DNA from: an uncultured Pseudomonas sp.
GTDB lineage: Bacteria; Pseudomonadota; Gammaproteobacteria; Pseudomonadales; Pseudomonadaceae
Assembly (NCBI RefSeq): GCF_913774235.1
Contig: NZ_CAJYDW010000016.1
Coordinates: 62,001-126,000, forward strand
Reading direction: 5' to 3'
Length of the DNA: 64,000 nucleotides
The translations under genes and the position numbers were made by a program. The notes beneath the pieces were generated by a model, which ran no database searches, was not told the DNA's origin, and saw only the letters and a program-made list of their open reading frames with translations. Position 1 is the stretch's first letter; each line of letters starts with the position of its first letter. Positions 28,503-36,935 of this stretch are shown one piece after another.

Positions 28503-29051
28503 CTAGAGATCGCTTTCCTCGACCTTGCGCACCTTGCTGGCATCCAGAGTGTAGGAGGCTTCGGCCAGGTCGTTGTCGACCGCCTCGGTGTGCAGGGTGC
28601 CGATGACCCAGTAGGGCTCGTAGATGTCGGGTAGCGGCACGCCCTTGGGATAGCGCACCAGCACGATCTGGTTCGGTGGGGGCGGCGGGACGTGGATGCA
28701 GGCGCCCGGATAGGGCACCAGGAAGAATTCGCGGAAATTACCCTTGGCATCGGTCTCCAGGGGCACCGGGAAACCACCCAGGCGGATGGTCTTGCCATTC
28801 AAGGCCGCTACGGTGCGGGTGGAGTGCATCACCTCAGGTAACCTGCTGTCCTTTTGCTTGAGTCCGCCCGGCGAGCCGAAGCCGCCCGGTGCCTCGGGGC
28901 TGTCGTGGCTGATCTCGGGCATGGTTTCCAAGGCATGGCGATCCTCTGCGGTGAGGAGGTCGAGCCAGTTGGTTTCCGGGGGTTCGCCCTTGGCGGCGTG
29001 GGCCAGCAGCGGCAGGCTAGCGAGCAACAGGGCGATGAGCAGTCTGGGCAT
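28503..29051 (-). CDS. DUF3299 domain-containing exported protein
   Basis: 182-residue protein with a signal peptide (MPRLLIALLLASLPLLAHA, cleavage near residue 19). The mature part contains the DUF3299 pattern: LNGKTIRLGGFPVPLE, then FFLVPYPGACIHVPPPPPNQ. Members are small periplasmic or membrane-linked proteins of unknown function, often near ABC-type lipoprotein transport genes, which is not the case here. The start is ATG 29051; the longer open frame upstream would bury the signal peptide. Confidence 0.75.
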   Translation of the reverse strand: MPRLLIALLLASLPLLAHAAKGEPPETNWLDLLTAEDRHALETMPEISHDSPEAPGGFGSPGGLKQKDSRLPEVMHSTRTVAALNGKTIRLGGFPVPLETDAKGNFREFFLVPYPGACIHVPPPPPNQIVLVRYPKGVPLPDIYEPYWVIGTLHTEAVDNDLAEASYTLDASKVRKVEESDL

Positions 29052-29140
29052 GGTCGGCAGGTCGGACGTAAAAGTTCGAGTGTGAGACGCGCCAGGCTTG
29101 GGGTCCAGTCTCAAGGCTGCAAAGCAGGGCCTCTCCCATG

Positions 29141-29175
29141 AAAAAGCCCCTGGGTCGACGGGCGACACCAGGGGC
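29141..29175 (-). terminator. Terminator after the GlsB-type gene
   Basis: On the minus strand the stem GCCCCTGG/CCAGGGGC (29168-29175 with 29146-29153) is followed by a run of five T residues. It lies about 44 bases past the stop of the GlsB-type gene. Confidence 0.75.
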
Positions 29176-29218
29176 GGAAACGCTGTGCTACTGGGCTTCG
29201 CTGAGGCGAAGCGGCGTC

Positions 29219-29467
29219 TTAGCGACGCTTGGTGACCATGCCGTAGATGAACAGCACGATGATGGCACCGATCACGGCACCGATGAAGCCTGCGCCTTGA
29301 CCGGCCTGGTAGATACCCAAGGCCTGGCCCAGGTAGGTGGCGACCACGGAGCCGACGATGCCCAGGATGATGGTCATGATCCAGCCCATGCTGTCGTCGC
29401 CCGGCTTGAGGAAGCGGGCAACCAGGCCGACGATGAGACCGATGATGATGGTTGCGATGATGCCCAT
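29219..29467 (-). CDS. GlsB/YeaQ/YmgE family membrane protein
   Basis: 82-residue, very hydrophobic protein of the transglycosylase-associated family. It has three predicted transmembrane helices, with the family motif around KPGDDSMGWIMTIILGIVGS and a Gly-rich last helix (GAGFIGAVIGAIIVLFIYG). Members are linked to general stress responses; the molecular role is unknown. ATG 29467 is preceded by GGGGA. A good terminator follows. Confidence 0.88.
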   Translation of the reverse strand: MGIIATIIIGLIVGLVARFLKPGDDSMGWIMTIILGIVGSVVATYLGQALGIYQAGQGAGFIGAVIGAIIVLFIYGMVTKRR

Positions 29468-29595
29468 GTGAAGAATCCCCTGTTTGAGTGCTGGTAGGAC
29501 GACGCGCGTCAGCAGGCGTCGTTGTACTCTCCGACCATCGGTGATCCGCCGAGGTTCAGGGGAAAACGGCTTCCGTGCGCGGAAGCCGTCTGGCA

Positions 29596-30678
29596 TCAGT
29601 CCTGGATCAGGGCTTCCAGGGCGGCGATGCGGGTCTGCAGGGTCGCGGCATCGGTGCAGCGCAAGGTAGCGTGACCGACCTTGCGCCCGGCCTTGAAGGC
29701 CTTGCCGTAGTGGTGCAGGTGGCAGTCTTCCAGGGCGGTGACGGCGGCCACCGGCGGTACCGAGCCGATGAAGTTGACCATGGCGCTCTCGCCCACCTTG
29801 GCGGTGGAACCCAGCGGCAGGCCGGCCACGGCGCGCAGGTGATTCTCGAACTGGCTGCACTCGGCGCCTTCGATGGTCCAGTGCCCGGAGTTGTGCACCC
29901 GCGGGGCGATCTCGTTGGCTTTCAGGCCATCCTCGACCTCGAAGAACTCGAAGGCCAGCACACCGACGTAGTCGAGCTGTTCCAGCACGCGACGGGCATA
30001 GTCTTCGGCCAGGGCCTGCAGCGGATGGTCGGAGCTGGCTACCGACAGCCGCAGGATGCCGCTCTCGTGGGTGTTGTGCACCAGGGGATAGCAGGCCACC
30101 TCGCCATCGCGACCACGCACGGTCACCAGGGAGACCTCGCCGGTGAAGGGCACGAAGCCTTCCAGCAGCAGGGGCACGCTGCCCAGCTCGGCGAAGGCGT
30201 CGGTGACGTCTTCCGGCTGACGCAGGACCTTCTGGCCCTTGCCGTCGTAGCCCAGGGTACGGGTCTTGAGCACGGCCGGCAGACCGATGCGCGCCACGGC
30301 GGCATCCAGATCGGCCTGGGAGAGGACGTCGGCGAAGGCCGGGGTGGGGATGCCCAGGTCGCGGAACATGGACTTCTCGAACAGCCGGTCGCGGGCGATG
30401 CGCAGGGCTTCGGCGGACGGATAGACCGGCACGAATTGCGCGAGAAAGGCTACGGTCTCGGCCGGGACGCTCTCGAATTCGAAGGTGACCAGGTCGACTT
30501 CATCGGCCAGTTGACGCAGGTGATCCTGGTCGCCGTAGTCGGCGCGCAGGTGCTCGCCCAGGGCGGCGGCGCAGGCGTCCGGCGCCGGATCGAGGAAGGC
30601 GAAGTTCATGCCCAGCGGCGTGCCGGCCAGGGCGAGCATGCGGCCCAGCTGGCCGCCACCGATGACGCCGATCTTCAT
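29596..30678 (-). CDS. purK: N5-carboxyaminoimidazole ribonucleotide synthase
   Basis: PurK (360 residues) uses ATP and bicarbonate to convert AIR to N5-CAIR in purine synthesis. An ATP-grasp enzyme: N-terminal [19 protein letters not shown], then FEFESVP, GYDGKGQ and the metal/ATP region [18 protein letters not shown]. The start ATG 30678 overlaps the purE stop by 4 bases, so the two are translationally coupled and their products act in consecutive steps. Confidence 0.96.
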   Translation of the reverse strand: MKIGVIGGGQLGRMLALAGTPLGMNFAFLDPAPDACAAALGEHLRADYGDQDHLRQLADEVDLVTFEFESVPAETVAFLAQFVPVYPSAEALRIARDRLFEKSMFRDLGIPTPAFADVLSQADLDAAVARIGLPAVLKTRTLGYDGKGQKVLRQPEDVTDAFAELGSVPLLLEGFVPFTGEVSLVTVRGRDGEVACYPLVHNTHESGILRLSVASSDHPLQALAEDYARRVLEQLDYVGVLAFEFFEVEDGLKANEIAPRVHNSGHWTIEGAECSQFENHLRAVAGLPLGSTAKVGESAMVNFIGSVPPVAAVTALEDCHLHHYGKAFKAGRKVGHATLRCTDAATLQTRIAALEALIQD

Positions 30679-31169
30679 GCCTGCTCCCTCGGATCGGGAT
30701 TGTCCAGCACGGTGCGGGTCTGCTCTTCGCGGAAGGCGTTGAGCCGCTCGTGGTACTCGGGGTACTTGCCGCCGAGGATGCTGGCGGACAGCAGCGCCGC
30801 GTTGATGGCACCGGCCTTGCCGATGGCTAGGGTGGCGACCGGTACGCCCGCGGGCATCTGCACGATGGACAGCAGGGAGTCGACGCCCGAGAGCATGGAG
30901 GACTGCACCGGCACGCCCAGCACCGGCAGGTGGGTCTTGGCGGCGCACATGCCCGGCAGGTGGGCGGCGCCACCGGCACCGGCAATGATCACCTCGATAC
31001 CGCGACCGGCAGCCTCTTCGGCGTACTGGAACAGCAGGTCGGGGGTGCGGTGGGCGGAGACCACCTTCACTTCGTGGGGAATGCCCAGCTTGTCCAGCAT
31101 ATCGGCGGTGTGGCTCAGGGTGGACCAGTCGGACTTGGAGCCCATGATCACGCCTACGAGTGCGCTCAT
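30675..31169 (-). CDS. purE: N5-carboxyaminoimidazole ribonucleotide mutase
   Basis: PurE (164 residues) converts N5-CAIR to CAIR. Class I PurE signatures are clear: GSKSDWSTL at the N-terminus, SAHRTPDLL and [10 protein letters not shown]-like [11 protein letters not shown] with the catalytic His. Full length. First gene of a purE-purK operon; a candidate -10 box and a leader hairpin lie upstream. Confidence 0.97.
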   Translation of the reverse strand: MSALVGVIMGSKSDWSTLSHTADMLDKLGIPHEVKVVSAHRTPDLLFQYAEEAAGRGIEVIIAGAGGAAHLPGMCAAKTHLPVLGVPVQSSMLSGVDSLLSIVQMPAGVPVATLAIGKAGAINAALLSASILGGKYPEYHERLNAFREEQTRTVLDNPDPREQA

Positions 31170-31190
31170 CGTCGTGCCTCTGAAATGAAG

Positions 31191-31213
31191 AAGCCACGCG
31201 GTGGACGTGGCTT
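31191..31213 (-). promoter_or_regulatory. Hairpin in the purE leader
   Basis: AAGCCACG and CGTGGCTT form an 8-base perfect stem with a 7-base loop about 22 bases upstream of the purE start codon. It is read on the minus strand and followed by CTTCATTT. It may influence purE translation or early termination, but no known riboswitch consensus was recognised. Confidence 0.35.
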
Positions 31214-31229
31214 GGGAAATGAGCGGCCT

Positions 31230-31235
31230 AGTATA
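31230..31235 (-). promoter_or_regulatory. Candidate purE -10 box
   Basis: TATACT on the minus strand, about 60 bases upstream of the purE start, resembles a sigma70 -10 element. The -35 region at the proper distance is poor, so this is tentative. Confidence 0.35.
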
Positions 31236-31383
31236 GACGAAAGCGGGGCGCAGCGTGCTCCTGCGCCGGGTATCGCCTGTCGGTTGGAGGACAGGATGTG
31301 GCGCCCGGGAGATGGGTGGTGGTTTGGGGCGAGAGATGCGGGCTAGATGCTTGGCTGATTCGGGCTGGATCGTGCGAAGAGCG

Positions 31384-31421
31384 CCCTCACCCCAGCCCTC
31401 TCCCGCAGGCGGGAGAGGGAG
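31384..31421. repeat. CCCTCTCCC/GGGAGAGGG inverted repeat, copy 1
   Basis: The arms CCCTCTCCCGC and GCGGGAGAGGG pair around a short AG loop, with CCCTCACCCCAG on the left flank. The same design recurs at 45061, 45192, 45280 and 62241. Confidence 0.7.
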
Positions 31422-31493
31422 TGGATTGGCATAGCTTGAGAGCGCGGGTGTCTATTGACGTCTGCCGATCTGACCTCGCCTGCAGAACTGTTT

Positions 31494-31575
31494 TATCGCG
31501 GCCATGGGCCGCTCCTACGGGGACATCGAAGCCTGTAGGAGCGGCCGCGTCGGCGGACCGCCATGGCCGCGATTA
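31494..31575. repeat. GTAGGAGCGGCC-type REP pair, copy 1
   Basis: A left arm, TATCGCGGCCATGGGCCGCT then CCTAC, faces a right arm beginning GTAGGAGCGGCCGCGTCGGC and ending CCATGGCCGCGATTA. The same arms recur at 47577-47711 and 62041-62120, always in intergenic DNA. This is the pattern of Pseudomonas REP sequences. Confidence 0.75.
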
Positions 31576-31611
31576 ATGCAGAGCGGCCGCGTCGGCGAAC
31601 CAGGCTTCGCC

Positions 31612-32532
31612 TCAGATCCCCACGTCCGGCAGTTGCGGGCGGGTTTCCAGGGCCTTGGCCATCAGGCGTTCGACGAAGGTGCGGTCCGCTTCCGGCAGGG
31701 CCAGGCGCGGCGGGCGGGTCAGGGCGCTGCCGCGGCCGGCGAGTTCTTCGCAGAGCTTGATGCACTGCACCAGGTCCGGGCGGGCATCCAGGTGCAGCAG
31801 CGGCATGAACCATTCGTAGAGCGGCATGGCCTCGGCGAAGCGGCCGGCCTTGGCCAAACGGAAGATGGTTTCGCCTTCGGTGGGGAAGATGTTGGACATG
31901 CCCGAGACCCAGCCCTCGGCGCCCACGGCGATGCTTTCCAGCACCACGTCGTCGAGGCCGGCGAACAGGACGAAGCGGTCGCCCACCTCGTTGCGCACGT
32001 CGATGAAGCGGCGGGTGTCGCCGGAGGAGTCCTTGAAGCAGACGATGTTGTCGACGTCGGCCAGGGAGATGAGGATGTCCGGAGTGACATCGTTCTTGTA
32101 GATGGGCGGGTTGTTGTAGACCATCAGCGGCAGGTCGAGGGCGCTGGCCACGCTGCGGAAGTGGGCGGCGGTCTCATGGGGCTTGGCCGAGTAGACCAGG
32201 GCCGGCATGAGCATGATGCCGTCGGCACCGGCGCGACCCACCGCCTGGGCGGTGCGGGTGGCATTGAGGCTGGTGAATTCGGCCACGCCGCAGATCACCG
32301 GTACGCGACCGCCGGCGGCGTCCTTGGCCACTTCCACCAGGGAGATCTTCTCGTCCAGGGTCAGGGAGGTGTTCTCGCCCACGGTGCCGCACATCACCAG
32401 GCCGGAGACGCCATCGCGCACCAGGTTGGCGATCACGCCGTGGGTCTTCTCCAGGTTGATCGAGAAGTCGTCGTTGAATTGGGTGGTGACGGCGGGAAAG
32501 ACGCCGCTCCAGTTGACGCGGGGAGTGCTCAT
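31612..32532 (-). CDS. lhpC: Delta1-pyrroline-4-hydroxy-2-carboxylate deaminase (DHDPS family)
   Basis: 306-residue member of the dihydrodipicolinate synthase/N-acetylneuraminate lyase family. The Schiff-base Lys is near 167 (VCFKDSSGDTRRF) and the catalytic Tyr near 139 (LMVYNNPPIY). Within a hydroxyproline operon this family member is the deaminase that turns pyrroline-4-hydroxy-2-carboxylate into 2-oxoglutarate semialdehyde; a true DapA is less likely from context. It is the last gene of the operon and its ATG overlaps the regulator stop by 4 bases. Confidence 0.82.
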   Translation of the reverse strand: MSTPRVNWSGVFPAVTTQFNDDFSINLEKTHGVIANLVRDGVSGLVMCGTVGENTSLTLDEKISLVEVAKDAAGGRVPVICGVAEFTSLNATRTAQAVGRAGADGIMLMPALVYSAKPHETAAHFRSVASALDLPLMVYNNPPIYKNDVTPDILISLADVDNIVCFKDSSGDTRRFIDVRNEVGDRFVLFAGLDDVVLESIAVGAEGWVSGMSNIFPTEGETIFRLAKAGRFAEAMPLYEWFMPLLHLDARPDLVQCIKLCEELAGRGSALTRPPRLALPEADRTFVERLMAKALETRPQLPDVGI

Positions 32533-33320
32533 GCGGGGGTTTCCTCCAGACGGGAACGGGGCTTGAGAGAGTCGCGGTATTGCCGGGGCGACAGGCCGGT
32601 GAGACGGCGGAACTGGCGACTGAAGGCGCTGTGGTCGGTATAGCCACAGGCCAAGGCCACCTCGGTGACGGGCAGATCGCGGGCCAGCAGGCGCGAGGCG
32701 GCGTCGAGCCGGGCCTTGTGCAGCAACTGCTGGGGCGTGAGGCGCAGGATGCGTTTGCACTGGCGTTCCAGCTGGGAGACCGACAAGCCCACCCGCTGGC
32801 TCAGTTCGCCCACCGAGAGCGGCTGGGCATAGTGCTCGCGCAGGTAGCGGTCGACCTCGGCCACCTTGGCGTGGGCCGGATGATCGGCGGCCGGCGCCTG
32901 GAGATCGTGGGAGATGCCGGCCATGCCCATGAGTCGGCCCTGGGCGTCGTGCAGCGGCAGCTTGCGGGTCAGGCACCAGCCCGGGGTACGGCCGGCATAG
33001 AGGTGCAATTCCAGTTGGTCGTCCAGCGCCAGGCCTTCGCGCAGCACGCGGCGATCCTGCTCGGCATAGGCGCCGCCCAGGGGCGCGGGAAAGACTTCCT
33101 CGGCGGTCTTGCCGAGCAGTTCGGCGACGCTCTCGTAGCCGCAGCGCTGGGCCAGGGTCAGGTTGACCAGCACGTAGCGCGCCTCCAAGTCCTTGACGAA
33201 GAACACCACGCCGGGAATGGCGTCGAGCAGCGGCGCCACCAGGCTCAGGCTGGCGAGCAGCGCCGGCAGGTCGGCGGGCCGGGCGCGACTCAAGGCGTCC
33301 AGGTGGGCGGCGGCGTTCAT
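32529..33320 (-). CDS. lhpR: PAS-domain AraC family regulator of hydroxyproline catabolism
   Basis: 263-residue regulator with an N-terminal PAS-like domain (about residues 25-140: LLDAIPGVVFFVKDLEARYV, then NLTLAQRCGYES) and a C-terminal AraC double helix-turn-helix (LSVGELSQRVGLSVSQLERQ; ALACGYTDHSAFSRQFRRLTG). It lies inside the catabolic operon between the dehydrogenase and the deaminase, overlapping both by 4 bases. It probably activates the operon in response to a hydroxyproline-related ligand (inference). The start is ATG 33320; the longer upstream frame is a shadow of the oxidoreductase. Confidence 0.82.
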   Translation of the reverse strand: MNAAAHLDALSRARPADLPALLASLSLVAPLLDAIPGVVFFVKDLEARYVLVNLTLAQRCGYESVAELLGKTAEEVFPAPLGGAYAEQDRRVLREGLALDDQLELHLYAGRTPGWCLTRKLPLHDAQGRLMGMAGISHDLQAPAADHPAHAKVAEVDRYLREHYAQPLSVGELSQRVGLSVSQLERQCKRILRLTPQQLLHKARLDAASRLLARDLPVTEVALACGYTDHSAFSRQFRRLTGLSPRQYRDSLKPRSRLEETPA

Positions 33321-34552
33321 TTCTCGTCCTCGGTCAGGGTCAGGAGGCTGTCGATACGGGTGGGTTGCAAGGGAAAGCGCGGAATCGGCGGCGTCCAGCC
33401 CAGCAGGACGCGAGTGGCCTGGCCGCAGATGCGGCCCTGGCAGGCGCCCATGCCACAGCGACTGCGCAGCTTGGCCTGGGTCCAGTCGGCGTGGCCGACC
33501 AGGGCGCCGAGGGAGACATCCTCGCAGCGGCAGACCAGGGTGTCCGGTTGGGCCAGGCGGGCGATGGCGGGATTCAGGGCGAAGGTGCGCGCCAGCTGCG
33601 CCGCGAAGCGGCGCCAGGCACGGGCCTCGGTCTGCACGCGGGCAGCGGCACCGAGCTGGTCGCTGGCGACCAGGCCGGCGATCCGTCCGGTGGCCTGGGC
33701 CAGTTCGTTGCCGCCGATGCCAGTGCATTCGCCGGCGGCCAGGATATGCGGTTGGCTGGTGCGCTGGTGGTCATCTACTGCCACGGCGCCATCCAGGGTC
33801 GCGCAGCCCAGGCTCTGGGCCAATTCGACATTGGGTACCAGGCCATAGCCACAGGCCAGGCGGTCGCAGGCCACGTCCCAACGACGCTCGCCCTGGCGCA
33901 GGCGCACGCCTTCGAGGCGATCGCTGCCGAGTGCAGCCTCGACCCAGGTGCCGGACCGGTAGCGGGGCGTGGCCAGGGTCAGCGCCTGGCGCAGCTTGTT
34001 CGGCCAACGCCAGAGTCCCAGGCCGAAATCGAGTACGGCGCGGCGGTCAGCCTGTTCGGCGACCAGGGCGACGTGTCCGCCGGCCTGGCGGGCGGTGGCA
34101 GCGCTGGCCAGCAGCAGCGGACCGGTGCCGGCGACGACGATGCGCTCCTCGGCGACTTCGACGCCGCCCTTGATCAACGCCTGCAGGCCGCCAGCGCCGG
34201 TCACCCCAGGCAGGGTCCAGCCGGGGAATGGCAACAGCAGTTCGCGAGCACCGGTGCAGAGGATGAGCTTGTCGAAGCTCAGCGTCCGGCTGACAGTGGC
34301 ATCTTCCAACAACAGCTGGCGTGGCCCCAGGACCGCGGCAACGCGGGTCTGGGTGAGCAGGGTGACGTCTGCCGGCAACTGGCCGACTTCGGCGGCGACC
34401 TGGCCCGCCCGAGCACGCCAGATCTGGCCGCCCGGCAGAGGATTGTCGTCCAGCAGCACCAGCTTTAAGCCCTGGCCACTGGCGGCGCGGGCGGCGGCGA
34501 GTCCGGCCGGGCCGGCGCCGACGATGAGCAGGTCGCAGTGAGTGAGGGTCAT
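33317..34552 (-). CDS. D-hydroxyproline dehydrogenase, NAD/FAD-binding subunit (HcnB-like)
   Basis: 411-residue FAD/NAD(P)-dependent oxidoreductase. The N-terminal dinucleotide fold is LLIVGAGPAGLAAARAA; a second one (IVVAGTGPLLLASAATA) lies in the middle. The C-terminus has a BFD-like 2Fe-2S cluster motif, CRCEDVSLG followed by CGMGACQGRICG. This is the large subunit of the three-part amino-acid dehydrogenases related to HcnABC and octopine/nopaline oxidases. Overlaps the regulator (4 bases) and the 2Fe-2S gene (4 bases). Confidence 0.85.
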   Translation of the reverse strand: MTLTHCDLLIVGAGPAGLAAARAASGQGLKLVLLDDNPLPGGQIWRARAGQVAAEVGQLPADVTLLTQTRVAAVLGPRQLLLEDATVSRTLSFDKLILCTGARELLLPFPGWTLPGVTGAGGLQALIKGGVEVAEERIVVAGTGPLLLASAATARQAGGHVALVAEQADRRAVLDFGLGLWRWPNKLRQALTLATPRYRSGTWVEAALGSDRLEGVRLRQGERRWDVACDRLACGYGLVPNVELAQSLGCATLDGAVAVDDHQRTSQPHILAAGECTGIGGNELAQATGRIAGLVASDQLGAAARVQTEARAWRRFAAQLARTFALNPAIARLAQPDTLVCRCEDVSLGALVGHADWTQAKLRSRCGMGACQGRICGQATRVLLGWTPPIPRFPLQPTRIDSLLTLTEDEK

Positions 34553-34785
34553 GGCAGTCGCTCCACCTGCATGCCGTCCTGGCAGGGGGTCTGGCAGGCC
34601 AGGCGCCGGACGCCATCGACCTGCACGCGGCACTCCTGGCAGACGCCCATGCCGCAGAAGGGCGCGCGGGCTTCGCCAGTCACCGAGCGGCGTGCCGTGG
34701 GATTATGACTCTTGGCCAGAGCCGCGGTGAGCAGGCTGCCGGGATGGATCTCCAGGCGCTCGCCATCGATGAACAGGGTCAGCAT
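34549..34785 (-). CDS. D-hydroxyproline dehydrogenase, 2Fe-2S subunit (HcnA-like)
   Basis: 78-residue ferredoxin-like protein with the cluster-binding Cys residues in PFCGMGVCQECRV and a further Cys in RRLACQTPC. Small 2Fe-2S subunits of this type form the electron link in HcnABC-like dehydrogenases. It is wedged between the two flavin subunits with 4- and 7-base overlaps. Confidence 0.87.
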   Translation of the reverse strand: MLTLFIDGERLEIHPGSLLTAALAKSHNPTARRSVTGEARAPFCGMGVCQECRVQVDGVRRLACQTPCQDGMQVERLP

Positions 34786-35894
34786 GCCTGGCTCCTTGCG
34801 GCAGTCGCGAAACGGGCCGGGGCGAAGGGTTCCACGTGGAACGTCGGCTGCTCGTCGAACAGTCCGGCGACGATGGCTTCGGCGGTGGCTGGCGCGGTGG
34901 TGACGCCCAGGCCTTCATGACCGACCGCCAGCCACAGACCGGGCTGGTCGGGATGGACACCGATCAGCGGCAGGCCATCGGGGCTGGCGGCGCGCTGGCC
35001 GGTCCAGCCGCGGATCAGCGAGGTATGGCTCAGACCAGGCAGATAGTCCAGGGCGCGGCGCAGCAGCTGACCGACCACCGCGGGTTCCACGGCAGGATCC
35101 GGACGCTCGAACTGTCGCGCGGAGCCGATCAGCAACTGGCCGGTGGGTCGTGGCTGGACGTTGAAGGCTACCGAGGCGCCGCTGCTGGCATGGGCACTGG
35201 CGCCATAGCCAATCTCCACCAGTTGATGGCGGACCTGCTCGGGGTAGCGGTCGGTGATCAGCAGATGGCCCTTCTTGGGCACCAGCGGCAGGTCCGGGCA
35301 GAGACTGGCGGCCTGCAGGCCGGCGGCGAGTATCACGGCGTCGGCGGTCAGCCAGCGGCCATCGTGCAGGCGCACCCGTGTGCCTTCGACGGCGCTTACC
35401 CGGGCACGCTGGAATTCGATCAGCGGCGAGCGCTGCAGCAGCCAGGCGGCCACCACCGGGGCATAGAGCAGACCGTCGCCGGGCACCTTGAGGCTGCCAG
35501 CCAGAGCGGTCAATGCGGGCTCGGCGGCGGCAGTCGCCGCAGCGTTCAGCGGCTGGTTGGCGATGCCCTGGGCGTCGAGGCGCTGGCGCTTCGCTTCGAT
35601 GAGATCGAGTTCGGCGGCATCGCGGGCCAGCCAGAGGGTGCCGCAGTTGCGGTAGTCGGCGGCGCTCGGCAACTGGGGGACCAGCTCGCGCCAGAGCGCC
35701 AGGGAGCGGGCGCTCAGGGTCAGTTCGGCGGGGTCGTCGTCCATCACCACCAGGTGGCCCATGCCGGCGGCGGAGGCACCGGGCAGGCCGGCGTCCAGCA
35801 CCCGCACACGGCAGCCGCGCGCGGCCAGGGCCGCCGCGCAGCTGGCACCGATGATGCCGGCGCCGACGACGAGGACGTCCGCCACCGGCTTCAC
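34779..35894 (-). CDS. lhpB: D-hydroxyproline dehydrogenase, FAD catalytic subunit (HcnC-like)
   Basis: 371-residue DAO-family flavoprotein with the FAD motif [20 protein letters not shown] at the N-terminus. It would oxidise cis-4-hydroxy-D-proline to pyrroline-4-hydroxy-2-carboxylate and pass electrons through the Fe-S and NAD/FAD subunits to the respiratory chain. The start codon is GTG 35894, overlapping the epimerase stop by 4 bases. A perfect parS-like palindrome lies in its last part (34829-34842), encoding FHVE. Confidence 0.85.
   Translation of the reverse strand: MKPVADVLVVGAGIIGASCAAALAARGCRVRVLDAGLPGASAAGMGHLVVMDDDPAELTLSARSLALWRELVPQLPSAADYRNCGTLWLARDAAELDLIEAKRQRLDAQGIANQPLNAAATAAAEPALTALAGSLKVPGDGLLYAPVVAAWLLQRSPLIEFQRARVSAVEGTRVRLHDGRWLTADAVILAAGLQAASLCPDLPLVPKKGHLLITDRYPEQVRHQLVEIGYGASAHASSGASVAFNVQPRPTGQLLIGSARQFERPDPAVEPAVVGQLLRRALDYLPGLSHTSLIRGWTGQRAASPDGLPLIGVHPDQPGLWLAVGHEGLGVTTAPATAEAIVAGLFDEQPTFHVEPFAPARFATAARSQAC
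34829..34842. promoter_or_regulatory. parS: parS-like ParB-binding site (perfect 14-base palindrome)
   Basis: A second exact GTTCCACGTGGAAC, inside the 3' end of the FAD dehydrogenase gene. Identical to the site at 6414-6427. Confidence 0.75.
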
Positions 35895-36829
35895 CCCGGG
35901 ATACCCCAGGCAAAGGGATCGTCCGCGGCCAGCAGCAGGGTCGCTTCGGCCATGACGTGAGCGCGGCCGCGGATCACCGGCAGGATGCGGCCTTCGTCGC
36001 CGGGCTGGTAATGGGCCTCGAAGCGACTGCCGATGACGCTGGCCTGGCGCCAGACGGCGCCGGGCGCCAGGTCGCCATCGGCCGCGAGGCAGGCCAGCTT
36101 GGCACTGGTGCCGGTGCCGCAGGGCGAGCGGTCATAGGCACGCCCTGGGCAGAGCACGTAGCTGCGGCTGTCGGCGCCGTCCGGGTCGTCGGCGAAGAGT
36201 TCGATGTGGTCGATATGGCCGCCCTGGTCGCCGGTGATGCCGGCGGCCTCCAGGGCGCCACGCAGGGCCAGGCTGAAGGTAAGCAGCTCGTCGAGGTTGT
36301 CGGCGGCGATGCGTTGGCCGTGATCGGCACAGAGGAAGAACCAGTTGCCGCCCCAGGCGATGTCGCCGCTGACCGGGCCATGGCCGGGAATCTCTACCTG
36401 GACGGCGTGGCGATAGCGATAGGCCGGGACGTTGCGCACGCTGACGCTGCCGTCCTGATGCAGGGTGGCGGTGACGTCGCCCACCGGGGTTTCAATCAGG
36501 TGGTCGCCCGGGCCGATCCGGCCCAGATGGGCCAAGGACACCACCAAGCCGATGGTGCCGTGGCCGCACATGCCGAGGTAACCGACCTCGTTGAAGAACA
36601 CCACGCCAGCGCTGGCCGCGGGGGATACCGGCTCACAAAGCAACGCCCCGACCAGCACCTCGTTGCCACGCGGTTCGCGCATGCAGGCCCGGCGGAAGGC
36701 ATCGTGCTCGCCCGCCAGGAGGCTTCGGCGTTCGGCCATGCTGCCGTGGCCCAGCTCGGGAAAACCGTCCAGCACCAGGCGGGTGGGTTCGCCGCCGGTA
36801 TGGGAGTCGATGACGCGGATGCGCTGCAT
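35891..36829 (-). CDS. lhpA: 4-hydroxyproline 2-epimerase
   Basis: 312-residue proline racemase family enzyme converting trans-4-hydroxy-L-proline to the cis-D form. Two catalytic Cys residues are in place: Cys88 in [12 protein letters not shown] and Cys237 in [12 protein letters not shown]. Cys at the second position marks an epimerase/racemase, not a hydroxyproline dehydratase, where Thr is found. First gene of the catabolic operon, so the promoter is expected in 36830-36935. Confidence 0.92.
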   Translation of the reverse strand: MQRIRVIDSHTGGEPTRLVLDGFPELGHGSMAERRSLLAGEHDAFRRACMREPRGNEVLVGALLCEPVSPAASAGVVFFNEVGYLGMCGHGTIGLVVSLAHLGRIGPGDHLIETPVGDVTATLHQDGSVSVRNVPAYRYRHAVQVEIPGHGPVSGDIAWGGNWFFLCADHGQRIAADNLDELLTFSLALRGALEAAGITGDQGGHIDHIELFADDPDGADSRSYVLCPGRAYDRSPCGTGTSAKLACLAADGDLAPGAVWRQASVIGSRFEAHYQPGDEGRILPVIRGRAHVMAEATLLLAADDPFAWGIPG

Positions 36830-36935
36830 GGCTGACCTCCGTGAGAGAGATCCCAGTGTCGCGCAGAAAGGCGGAAAAGGCTTGCAGGACGTCGGCTATT
36901 GAAATGCCGAAATCAGCACAATCTAATACTGTCGA

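Larger units (their letters stand above)
31170..31611. other. Intergenic region between purE and lhpC
   Basis: A 442-base gap with no convincing gene. It contains the purE leader hairpin and -10 candidate (right after purE), one CCCTCTCCC-type inverted repeat at 31384-31421, and a two-armed GTAGGAGCGGCC-type REP at 31494-31575 next to the 3' end of the deaminase gene. Confidence 0.7.

Noticed and set aside
31504-32643. 379-codon plus-strand open frame opposite the deaminase gene
   Set aside because: No ribosome site or domain, and it begins inside a REP element. The minus strand carries the DHDPS-family active-site motifs.
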